Below are positions 50,980-60,942 of a stretch of 64,000 bases of DNA, in pieces. The notes under the pieces are model-generated. The model was not told the origin of the DNA. It made no database searches and saw only the letters and a program-made list of their open reading frames with translations. Origin of the DNA: Musa acuminata AAA Group (taxonomy: Eukaryota; Streptophyta; Magnoliopsida; Zingiberales; Musaceae); assembly GCF_036884655.1 (NCBI RefSeq), contig NC_088330.1, forward strand, positions 27,902,001-27,966,000, read 5' to 3'. The translations under genes and the position numbers were made by a program. Positions within the stretch are counted from its first letter, which is position 1; the number at the start of each line of letters is the position of its first letter.

Positions 50980-52542
50980 TGTTAGGATCGGAGCGGCACT
51001 AAGAGGGGGGGGGGGGTGAATTAGTGCAGCGGTAAAGTGTGATAAACTTTTGACGATTTAAACACTTTCGGAAACTTTGTACGATAAAAGTAACGTTTTC
51101 GTTTGAAACCGTTTCGATTGCGTTTTAACTTGAAGAGATAAGTAAGACGGAGACCAAGAAGTAGAGCATTAAAGTACAAATGGTTTGCAGTAATGTAAAT
51201 GACAATAAGTAAATGCAAACCAGAGATCACGCCGATTTTACAGTGGTTCGGTCAAATGACCTACATCCACTTGCGATGCCCCTCTTCGATGAGGCTCCCA
51301 CCTTCCACTAGCAAATCTCTTGAAATGGAAGGGCAAATACCCCTCTTACAACTTTTTACAAGTGGTTCACTCTCTTACAGATTTTCAGCAAGAAAGAAGG
51401 AGGTGAACACTAGCAAATTGAAAACAAGACTAGCAAAGACTTTTCTAAGACCTTTCTCTCAAACAATTGCTGCTCAAAAAGTTGTTATCTCAGCTGAGAT
51501 TTGAGGGATATTTATAGGCCTCAAGAGGATTCAAATTTGGGCTCCAAAATTTGAATTATCTTTGGGTTCCCGATGCTGGCGGTGCCACCGCTTGTCACTG
51601 TCAGACATTAACAGTGCTGGGCGGTGCCACCGCCTAGGCCAATTCAGCTCACTGGTTGGGCTCCAAACTTGGCCCAAACTAGTCCGAACTCGGGCCCAAT
51701 TGGCCCCTACTTGGGTTATAGGATTAACACATAATCCTAACCCTAATTAACATGCTAACTACGAATTTAAAGATATTTTCTAAGCTATTACAAAGTCCGT
51801 AAGTCAAGACTTCTTCCGGCGAGCTTCCGGCGAACTTCCGACGGTCTTCCGATAAACTCTCGGAAACCATTCTGCGGACTCCCGGCAAGCTCCTAGACTT
51901 CACGATTTGATCTTGGCGAGTTCCAACGAGCTTCTTCGGTAAGCTCCGATCTTTCTTGGTGAGCTCCGCGAACTTCCAACGAACCTTCCGGCGAGCTTCC
52001 GAAAAACCCTTCGGCAAGCTCCCTACTCATTCTCGGCTAGTTCTGGCAGCATTCCCGACGAACCTTCGGACTTCCGTCGAACTCTCGAACTCCCAACGAA
52101 TCCTTCGCGCTTGACTCCAGCACTTTGTTTCGCTTTATGTCTTCATCGTTATCGTAGTTAATCTTGCACACACAAACCAAAACTCAACTCCAATCTAGAC
52201 AATTATTACAATGCAAATTGACATTCTGTTGCCCGACACGTCATTGGTTGGCGCTTCGTCCGATTCTTCGGTGCCTCGTCCTCTCTTGCGGCTTGTTGCC
52301 CAATCGGCGGTTGACCTCCGCAACCCCGATATCCTTGGTGCAATTACGCTCTCCTTGGCCCGATGCCCGACATCCGAAGCATTTAGCCATCCAGTATCCT
52401 GACGTGATCTCTTCCGGCGCAACGTCAATTCCTCCTGCGTCAACTATCTAAACCTGATCGAGTAGACCTGCATCGCTCAAAATGCAGTTTAAATCATAAA
52501 CATATATCAAGTGGTTTCATCATCAAAATACGAGATTCAACA
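50980..52542 (-). repeat. Gag-only element 5' LTR
   Basis: 1563-bp direct repeat of 45530-47135, with 12 G (51005-51016), TATA box (51509-51516) and the 11-bp array (about 51816-52055). Confidence 0.9.
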
Positions 52543-54027
52543 GGTGTGATTGGGCAAAGCTCTCTCCTTGATGTGATTTCTTCGGGCTTAATGGTCGGCC
52601 CAATCTGAGTTCGGTAAAGAGCATCCGAATCTTATCCTTCATTCGCGCCTCAAAGGCTTCGAATTTAGCATTGATTACCTTCTCAGATGTCATAGTATAT
52701 GCCTCCAAATATGTGATGTTAAGATCTCTCTTTTTGTTGTCGGGTTAAAGGCATGTATAGGTTGAGAGAAGTGATGGTCGAAAGGATTGATGGATCGGCA
52801 GATGTAGGCTGCGATTTAGGCTTGTTTTATGGTTGTTTTGGGTGCAGTTTGAGGGTGTGGTTTGGTGGAGTTTTAGAGCTATGGATGAAAATTTTAGATC
52901 TAGCAGATGGCAACAAAGGTTTGATAGAAATCAATAGAAGTTGCTGCAGGTATGTGTTGTCTTGTAAGAGTAGAATTATCGTAGAAGAAATAGCAGTTTC
53001 TCGATGAAATTTCTATCAAAAACTTAAGAAATTTGAGGAAGGAATTGACAAAAAAATCTCAGTTTATATACAGCAATGATATATAATTTAATTAAGAAAA
53101 TTTTGGTAGTATAATAGCAAGAAAATTAGTGCAAGTTACGATTGCAGAATTCTCATCAAAAAATTTCAGTGGTTTACGAAAAAAATTTGCAGCAACACAA
53201 AATCATTTTTAGAGATGAATTTCTCAATAGATCAATCTTAGATGGAAGCCAAGATAATATATGAAGTGCGTAAGAAATTTTATTCAAAAAAGATTGTAAA
53301 TAGATGGGTTAAGGCAACAATATGCGGTTGAAATTTTCTGCATCACATATTTTCAAGTGTAGCAGATTGGATATAAAAGATCAGTGGTTTATATTAAGAA
53401 TTTTTCAATGAAACTAAAGGAAAATCCACTGTTAGGAAGTATCAAAGCTATCACAAAAATTTCATAGAGATTTGGATAGAAAAAATATAGTAGCAAGATC
53501 AAACAAACTGTGCTATGCAGTTGGAATTTTATAGTGCAGATTTTCAAGTATAGCAGATTAGACATTAAAGATCAACGGTTTATATTGAGAATTTTTTGAC
53601 AAAACTAAAGGAAAATCTGTCGTTAGGAAGTATCAAAGCTGTCATAAAAATTTCGTAGAGATTTGGATAGAAAAAATATAGTAGCAAGATCAAACAGACT
53701 GTGTTATGCGGTTGGAATTCTACAATGTATCTTTCATCGTAGAGATGAAAACTTTACGATGAAAAGTTTATGCAGCAATATAGGAACAATTATTTTTTTT
53801 GGATTTTCAAATAAGGATAACTAAATTACAGCAGTAATAAGATAGGATACCAGAACCTATTGCAATTCATTGGGAGATCAAAAGATGATCTGCGGTGGTG
53901 GAGATGACGGTGGAATTTGGCGACGATCTTTTAAGCAATTGTGTGAATTACTTTAGGCGGCTGTGAAGGGCTGATGGATGGCTGTGGAAGGGCAGAAATA
54001 TGCCAATAACGCTGCTCTGATACCAGG
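52543..54027 (-). pseudogene. Ty3 leader and gag start
   Basis: Primer site CTGGTATCAGAGC (minus strand, 54013-54025) lies next to the LTR. The gag ATG is probably at 52693 (MTSEKVINAKFEAFEARMKD); the frame is cut by the nested insertion at 52543. The 1.3 kb leader contains a large tandem duplication. Confidence 0.75.
53324..53707. repeat. Tandem duplication of about 192 bp in the Ty3 leader
   Basis: Two units, 53324-53516 and 53517-53707, start with TATGCGGTTG/TATGCAGTTG and share AGGAAGTATCAAAGCT and ATTTGGATAGAAAAAATATA. They differ at roughly one base in eight to ten. Confidence 0.85.
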
Positions 54028-54421
54028 TGTTAGAACCCTTATAGATTCTAAACTTGAGATTGATCTCTTTAGGGGATCGACCTCCTTGGAACTCTATAAG
54101 GGTTCCTCCCTCCAAGTTGCTGCTTAAAGGCTGTAGAAAAGATTCATCTCTTGCTTATGAAAAGAGAAAAAATATATAGCTATTTATAGGGCTTATAAAC
54201 CCTAACTTCTAATAGGATTCCTACTCAAGACTCCTACTTCTAACTAACTCCTAATAGGACTCCTACTCAAGACTCTTATTCCTTTACAACTCCTAATTTT
54301 TCTCTAAGAAATAACGTCCTAACCCTAGTTGACCTCTTCACCTCTTTAATAGGAGTTGGCTTAAATAGATTTTACATGAATGTCCCTTTCAATTAGGACT
54401 CTCCTAGCTAGAGTCCTAACA
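54028..54421 (-). repeat. Ty3 element 5' LTR
   Basis: 394 bp. Longer than its partner because of a local repeat of the ACTCCTACTCAAGACTC motif near 54229-54280. Confidence 0.88.
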
Positions 54422-54426
54422 CATCA

Positions 54427-56444
54427 TTAAGTTGTTTGATTTGTAAACCTAAAAAGAAGGTTAGTTCCCCCGTCAAACTCATTTCAAACTCTAGACTCAT
54501 ACTTTTTGCAAATGATTCACATAAAGATTCATTCGTAGAACCAAAAATAATATCATCAACATAAATTTAAATAATAAAAAAAATATTTTTAAAATTTTTA
54601 ATAAATAATGTGGTATCGACCTTGCCTTTAGAGAAATTATTTTGGATAAGAAATGAGTTAAATCTCTCGTACCAAGACTTTGAGGCTTGTTTCAATCCAT
54701 ATAGAGCTTTAGTCAATTTAAACATATGATTAGGAGGATTATCATTCTCAAATCTAGGAGGTTGTTTAACGTAAACTTCTTCGGAAATAAAGTCATTAAA
54801 AAAAGTATTTTTAACATCCATTTGAAATAACTTAGATTTATTACTAGTAGTATAGTCAAGGAGCATCTTTATGGCTTCTAATCGTGTCACATGAGCGAAT
54901 GTTTCTTCATAATCGATACCGTCTTCTTGGTTGAAACCCTTGACCACTAATCTAGCCTTGTTTCTAACCATGATACTAAATTCATCTTGCTTGTTTCTAA
55001 AGACTCATTTAGTACCAATAACTAAATGATCATTTGGAACAAGCTTTCATACCTCATTTCTCTCAAATTGATTCAACTCTTCTTATATTGTGATAACCCA
55101 TAAATCATCTTTTAAGGCCTTGTCAATGCATTTATGTTCAATTTGGGAGAGAAAAACAGCGTTGACACAAAAATTCTTAAGAGAAAACGAGTTTGAACCC
55201 CTTTTGATGTGTCTCCTATGATTAGCTCCTTAGGATGAGCATCTACATACTTCTATTCCTTGGGTAAGGATGGTTCATAAGAAGATGCATCCAAGTTGCT
55301 AGATGGAGAAAGAGTTTCATTTAAATTCAAAGCATCAAAACTAAGATCATCATCAAAATTATTTTTCTTAACTCCGAAAACTTCATTAAAAACAATATGA
55401 ATATATTCTTCTATAACCAAAGTTCTTTTGTTAAATATAAGAATAACTAAGAATAACTAAGAAATATAAGAATAACTTATAAATATAAGAATAACTAAGA
55501 AATATAAGAGATAACAAAGCCTTAGAAATATAACAAAACCTTAGAAATATCTCTTAGAGATAACAAAGCCTTAGAAATATCTCTTAAGAAATAACAAAGC
55601 CTTAGAAATATAAGAATAACTAAGAAAAATCTCTTCATTGGACTTTGCATCAAACTTTCTTAAAACATCTTTTTTATTCAAGATAAAATATTTGCAACTA
55701 AAAACTTTAAAATATGAAACATTGGGTTTTTTGTTATTCTACAACTCATAAGGAGTTTTGGAGAGTAATGGTCTTACTAGAACCCTATTTATGATATAGC
55801 ATGCCATATTTACGACTTCGGCCCAAAAATATTTGGGAAGCCTATGTTCGTTTAACATGGTTCTAGCCACTTCTTGTAAATTGATGAAATCATAAAACCC
55901 TTTTCATTTTGAACAAGTTTACAAAATTTAGAAAAATGCCTAAAGCAATCACTTTTGTGTACCAAAAAGTAAGTTCAAGTGTATCTACTATAATCATCCA
56001 CGATGACAAAGGTGTATTTGCTGCCTCCTAGGCTTGATATAGCAATTGAAAGATTAGTTTCATGTTAACATGACCTAATCTCCTATGCCAAAGCCAGGCA
56101 TCGTCATTCAGAATCGAAAAATACATTTCCTTATAAAGATCATCAATGTCGATAGTGTATACATTATTTTGTTTTAGGGCAATCATAGATGTGTTTTTGT
56201 GTAGTTTTTCAATAATGCAAGCATTGGATTCAAATCTAATGATGTATCCTTTATCACACAATTGACTAATGCTCAAAAGGTTATGTTTTAAGCCATCAAC
56301 CAACAATACATCTTCAATAAAGAAGTAGGATTTGTTACCTATGGTTCCTTTACCAATGATTTTACCCTTATTGTTGTCTCCGAATATGACATATCCTTCA
56401 TTTAGACTAGTAAGCTTAGAGAATTGAGATGGATCTCCGGTCAT
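54427..56444 (-). pseudogene. Sirevirus integrase and reverse transcriptase, broken
   Basis: 56028-56444 holds the pre-integrase domain (MTGDPSQFSKL, WHRRLGHVNMKLI). The integrase core (about 56027-55000) is full of stops and is partly replaced by a local tandem repeat. 54567-54971 encodes the reverse transcriptase (ARLVVKGFNQEDGIDYEETF, LFQMDVKNTFFN, KALYGLKQASKSWY). The catalytic YVDD follows a stop near 54560. The region is cut by the Ty3 element at 54426. Confidence 0.82.
55437..55640. repeat. Local compound tandem repeat
   Basis: AT-rich array of AGAATAACTAAGAAATATA and ATAACAAAGCCTTAGAAATA units in mixed order, expanded inside the Sirevirus integrase region. Confidence 0.8.
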
Positions 56445-56534
56445 GTACCTTGAGCATCCATTATCAAGGTACCATCCCTTGCTCCTAGCTTGTGATGGTA
56501 AACATTTCTTTAAAAAATGATGATTTTTAGGTAG

Positions 56535-58053
56535 CTATTTGACCTTGGGTGCCTCAAAAATCGATCTACACAACTTATCATGTTGTATTGAGTCATTTGA
56601 GGTTCCTTTAGGAACCCAAATCAATTTATATGGATTATATTTTTTAAATGGACATTTGTACATAACATATCTAAATTTGTAACAAAAGTTACATTTGTTT
56701 TGGGGTGAAACATGCACGGTAAGGCCCTTTAACAAAGATGGTTGGATTTTTATGAGTGTTACTCACAAAACCGATTCCATCTATTCTTTTATGAACGAGA
56801 CCCTTATTGGCAAGGATCATGTTCGAGGACTTGCTACCAACCTCAAATTTTTCTAAGGTTTTTTTGAGTAGTAAGTTTTCCTTTCAAAGCGTTTCTAATT
56901 GATCGTATTTTATGCAAGGAGCTAAACTATCATCATGCTTAATTTTTAGTCTATCAAAATCATTAACAAGAGAAGCATGTTTCTTTTTTAATAATTTATA
57001 CTTTTTACTAACTAATTTACATTCATCAAATAAATCATGAAAAGCGTATAGTAATTCATCAAAAGATAAACTTGCATCTAATGAACTACTTACCTCATCT
57101 CCAATACCCATTAGCGCATAGTGAGTAACTTGCTCGGTGTTAGTTTGCTCTTCTTCTTCGGATACACTTGAGTCGTCCCACGTTGCTTTAAGAACCTTCT
57201 TCTTCTTTGGTTGTTTCTTCTTTGCTTGGAGACATTCGCTTTTGAAATGTCCCGACTTCTTGCATTCATAGCATATTACTTGTTCTTTCTTGGGTTCAAA
57301 TTTATTTTTAGTATCATTTCTAAATTTATTCCTTTTTATGAATTTTTTAAACTTTCTTGTCAAGAGTGCCAAGTCATCATCATAGTCCTCGTCACTTGAA
57401 TTTTCTTTCAAGTGGTCTTCTTGAGTTCTTAGTGTCATATCCTTTTTATTCTTTAGAATGTTGTTCTCAAGCTCTTCATGAGCATTGCAAGTCATCTTAT
57501 AGGTCATTAATGACCCGATTAGTTCTTCGAGAGGAAAGTTACTTAAATCCTTGACCTTTTGAATGACCGTTACTTTAGGATCCCAACTCTTTAGAAGGGA
57601 TCTTAAGATTTTATTAATAAGTTTAAAATCTAAAAAAATTTTACCAAGTCCTTTTAGACCATTGACGACATCTGTAAATCGGGTGTACATGTCTCCAATG
57701 GTCTCAATCGGTTTCATTCGAAACACCTTATAAGTATGGACTAAAAGATTAATTTTTGACTCCTTTACTTTACTAGTGCCTTTGTGAGTCACTTCGAGTA
57801 TGTGTCATATATCAAAAGTTGTTTCACAAATAGACACTCAATTGAACTCGTTTTTATCTAAAGCACAAAACAAGGCATTCATAGCCTCGGCGTTTAAAGC
57901 AAAAGTCTTCTTCTCCAACTCATTCCAATCGTTCATTGGAATAGAAGACTTTTGAAAATCATTTTCGATAATATTCCTTAGCTCAAAATCCATAGAAATC
58001 AGAAAAATCCTCATTATAGTCTTCCAATATGTGTAATCTGTTCCATTGAACAT
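56535..58053 (-). pseudogene. Sirevirus gag, broken
   Basis: 58053-57838 matches the first part of the intact gag at 49997-50929 (MFNGTDYTYWKT, MNALFCALDKNEFN), then stops. 57792-56884 continues with THKGTSKVKESKINLL, MYTRFTDVVNGL and a zinc knuckle CYECKKSGHFKSEC at about 57236-57277. A second C-x2-C block (CNFCYKF) is at about 56685. The knuckles are what the gag-only element lacks. Confidence 0.85.
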
Positions 58054-58139
58054 GGGCAGACATGTAATTGAGTGACCCTATTGGTTTCCTACAAATGTCA
58101 TCCCTCTTGGGTTTCAAACCAAATGAGAGTGACCTCGCT

Positions 58140-58150
58140 CTAATACCAAT
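58140..58150 (-). other. Sirevirus primer binding site
   Basis: Minus strand ATTGGTATTAG, then AGC: the tRNA-Met type site with one change, directly next to the 5' LTR. Confidence 0.75.
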
Positions 58151-59489
58151 TGTTAGGATCAGGAGCGGCACTAAGAGGAGGGGGGGGGTGGGGGGGGTGT
58201 GGGGGGTGAATTAGTGCAGCGAAAAAATTACCCGTTTTAAAAGTCTTTCGTTTCGATTAAACCCGATTTCGATGAAAATCATTTCTAAAGATTTTAATTT
58301 GAAAGCATATAGGAGCGTAGAGAAAGCGGTAAGAAGGTAAAGTAGCTTGCAAGAAAGGTAAATTGCTCAAGACGAAATGCAACCAGAATTTAGAGTGGTT
58401 CGGTCGTTGTGACCTACATCCACTTTCAGATTCCTCCTCCATCGAGGTCACCGGCGTCCACTAATGGCCTTCCTTCAATAGGCGAAGACCAACCACCTTT
58501 CATAGTGCTTTCTCCTTTTCACGAGTTTAGGAAATAACCCTTATAAATCTCACACTACTCTTGAATGATGTAACACTTAGAAATGGAGGAGTACTCTAAC
58601 ACTTTTACAATACTTTAACACTTCGAAGACTCAAGATTATGCCAATACTTTCCTGTTCTTTCATGCAAAAAAGGGTGGGGGTATTTATAGGCCCCAATGG
58701 CTTCAAAATTAGAGTAAAAAAATATCATATCCCCGGATTTCGGGGTACTGACGGTACCACCACCTAACACGTGACACTCGACGATACCACCTCCCAGTTT
58801 TGGCGGTACGACCACTTGACAAAGCTCGAAGACCGAGATCTAGCGGTACTACCGCCTGACAGGGGCGGTACCACCGTTGACAGCATTAAATGCCGGTGGT
58901 ACTACCGCCCAGACCACTTGGGAGACTAGGTCACCCAAGTGGTGCTATCGCTGGCCGTAATTTCAGGTGCTGAATGGGCTATTCAATCCGGCCCAATTCA
59001 GCCCTGTTAAGAGTCCAGTTTGTCCCTAATTAAGTTAGTGAGATTACCTCCTAATCCTAACTCAATTTATATTCTAACTATGATTAAGGTAAGCAATTAG
59101 TCCGATACGTTGATTTTTCTTTTGGCGAATCTCCGGCGAACTTCTCGGTGAAACTTCCGATGAGCTTCCAGCGAACTCCTGACAAACTCTCGACGATCTT
59201 TCGACAAGCTCTCGGTGATCTTCCGATGACCTCTCAGCGATCTTCTGACGACCTCTCGGCGATCTTCCGATGAGCTCTCGGTGATCTTTCGACGAGCATC
59301 CGGCGAACTCCTAACGAACTCTCGACGAGCTCTCGACGCACTTCCTGTACATCGTCCGAATCTTCGACTCCAGCCCATCATCTGCCTTATGCCTTATTGC
59401 TATCATAGTTAATCCTGCACACTTATCTCAACATATAGATTAGGTCAAATAATTCACCAATTGATTTAATCATCAAAATTCGAGATTCA
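58151..59489 (-). repeat. Sirevirus 5' LTR
   Basis: Direct repeat of 39028-40240. Contains interrupted poly-G (58177-58207), a TATA box on the minus strand (58683-58689) and an 11-bp periodic array (about 59140-59350). The expected ACA end is missing at the right border. Confidence 0.85.
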
Positions 59490-60435
59490 TATGTACAAGA
59501 TAATTTGATAAGATTTGGAAGACTTTAATGTCAGATTATCTTCATAATTCAAGATGACGGATCAAAAATATACAAATACATATACTGATAATTTTACTTA
59601 TGGATAAGCAAGAAAGTGTATATATATTAATATATCAAGGGAATATGCGGGTTTTCTTCCCATATATTCATTTGTAGACATGTCTACCATGCATGCAAAA
59701 GTTGTGTACTGGAGTTTTACGTTAGTGAATAAACATTGGTTATCCGCATAGCAATCATTATCTCAAATTATCAAGCATATACATCACAAAAACTAATTCA
59801 ACTCATATCTCCCCGTAAAGTTTTCGAATTTGGAGTGTTGACCATGCAACATGGCTCAAGTAATCAAAACAAAAGTGAACATTGTTTAGCTCAATTTTAC
59901 GAGGATAAAACTCCGCATGATCGAACCAAACCCGAATTCACTTGTGTTCTGAAAAAAAATCAAATAAAATGGACCAAACCTAATTAAAAATTATCATGAT
60001 AAATAAATAAGAAACCAGATCGACGGTTATTTTGGATCAATTTTAATTTGATGTTTTCCTCCGGTCCGGTGATTTTAAATTCGTAAAGCCGAATAAATGT
60101 GGATCAATTTGGTTTAGTTGTATCTTGATGGGTTAAACCGAACCCGGTTCACCCAAACCAAAACTGCACCCCACGGCGCATGTTAGTCCCCGTCCGCCGT
60201 CTCAGACGCAACGAAGCCAACAAAGGGCAATCCTCCAATACACGTTGTTTTCACCAAGAACCAGGCTTGTTCACCCCATTCTAAACCTACATAGCTCGTG
60301 TACCCCCTCGTATATTGACACTTCCAGTGGGATCCACTGAAGACCATACGCTTGCCGCTCTGTGTAAGGTAGACGGGTTGGAAAAGGGCGCCTGAACGGG
60401 GAACAAAAATAGGAAACCTCCCCTTATTACTCTTT
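59490..60435. other. Intergenic region upstream of the RING gene
   Basis: AT-rich at first, then increasingly GC-rich from about 60120. No coding block recognised. The last few hundred bases should be the promoter of the RING gene. Confidence 0.5.
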
Positions 60436-60443
60436 TATATATA
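60436..60443 (+). promoter_or_regulatory. TATA box, RING gene
   Basis: TATATATA in a GC-rich promoter, about 345 bases before the start codon. Transcription would begin near 60470. Confidence 0.55.
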
Positions 60444-60665
60444 CTATCCCATTCTCCCCCCTTCTTGGCTTCTCTCCTCGTTCTTCCTCGTCCTCGTTCG
60501 ATCCCTCTCCGTTCCTCCAAGCCCCTCGCGCTCACCCCCCAAATCTACCCTCGAGGTTGCTCCTTAGCTCCTCTTGGGTCCTTATCTTCCTTCAAAATCC
60601 GATCTTGGTTTGTTTTTCTCGTCGGATCCCCGCCGCTCCGCGCTCCCACACGTGATTCGTCCATA

Positions 60666-60686
60666 ATGCTGGTCCTTGAGCTGTAG
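60666..60686 (+). promoter_or_regulatory. Upstream ORF 1 of the RING gene
   Basis: ATG followed by six codons (MLVLEL) and TAG in the presumed 5' leader. Confidence 0.45.
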
Positions 60687-60726
60687 GAACGATCCTCGAC
60701 GACATCCTCGACCGCAGCAAGCACGC

Positions 60727-60753
60727 ATGCAGGGGTGGAGCGCGGCTGCGTGA
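60727..60753 (+). promoter_or_regulatory. Upstream ORF 2 of the RING gene
   Basis: ATG, MQGWSAAA, then TGA, ending 32 bases before the main start and in another frame. Confidence 0.45.
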
Positions 60754-60785
60754 CGAGGAGCCCTCGGCTGGCGGCGAAGGCGGAG

Positions 60786-60942
60786 ATGGGGACCTCGGAG
60801 ACGGAGGAGGCGGAGGCGCCGACGGCCGGGCCGGCGCAGGTAGTTAGGGTGAAGCGGGAGCGTCTGGTAGCGCGAATGACATGCCCCATCTGCCACAAGC
60901 TCCTCCGGGACGCCACCACCATCTCCGAGTGCCTCCATACGT
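60786..60942 (+). CDS. DRIP: DRIP exon 1
   Basis: 157 bases ending within the codon for F53 (T, then GTGAGT). Very GC-rich. Carries the first three metal cysteines and the histidine of the RING. Confidence 0.87.

Larger units (their letters stand above)
45530..52542 (-). mobile_element. Gag-only (TR-GAG-like) Sirevirus derivative
   Basis: The youngest and innermost element, inside the gag of the Ty3 element, with a perfect 5-bp target duplication GGTGT (45525-45529 and 52543-52547). LTRs are 45530-47135 and 50980-52542, TGTTAGGATC to GATTCAACA, nearly identical to each other. The minus strand carries a tRNA-Met primer site (50967-50979), one intact 310-codon GAG frame (49997-50929), a 2.9 kb AT-rich spacer and polypurine tracts. 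No protease, integrase, reverse transcriptase or RNase H is present. LTR ends and primer site match the outer Sirevirus, so enzymes from that family probably mobilised it. This architecture is known as TR-GAG in plants. Confidence 0.85.
42176..54421 (-). mobile_element. Ty3/gypsy retrotransposon inserted in the Sirevirus
   Basis: Flanked by a perfect 5-bp target duplication CATCA (42171-42175 and 54422-54426). LTRs are 42176-42527 and 54028-54421, TGTTAGAACC to CCTAACA. On the minus strand: primer site 54013-54026, leader, gag start at 52693, then the nested gag-only element (45530-52542). Gag resumes at 45529, followed by protease, reverse transcriptase, RNase H and a stub of integrase. A large deletion removed most of the integrase. 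LTRs differ at about one base in ten over the first 120 bases. Confidence 0.88.
39028..59489 (-). mobile_element. Sirevirus-like Ty1/copia retrotransposon, split by nested insertions
   Basis: The outermost of three nested elements. LTRs are 39028-40240 and 58151-59489, starting TGTTA and TGTTAGGATC; the left copy ends GAGATTCAACA while the right copy stops at GATTCA. Transcription runs on the minus strand: primer site at 58140-58150, gag about 58053-56535, integrase and reverse transcriptase about 56444-54427, then RNase H at 41800-41440 beyond the Ty3 element that interrupts it. Long LTRs, UBN2-type gag and several purine-rich tracts before the 3' LTR fit Sireviruses. All frames are broken. 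LTRs differ at roughly one base in ten by eye. No target duplication is visible. Confidence 0.82.

Noticed and set aside
59097..59381. Repetitive RRE/RSS protein at 59097-59381
   Set aside because: Same explanation: translation of the LTR array in a non-coding region.
39028..59489. Integrated pararetrovirus or other viral sequence in the nested block
   Set aside because: Every coding piece matches Ty1/copia or Ty3/gypsy gag-pol with paired LTRs. No movement-protein or coat-protein arrangement of plant pararetroviruses was seen.
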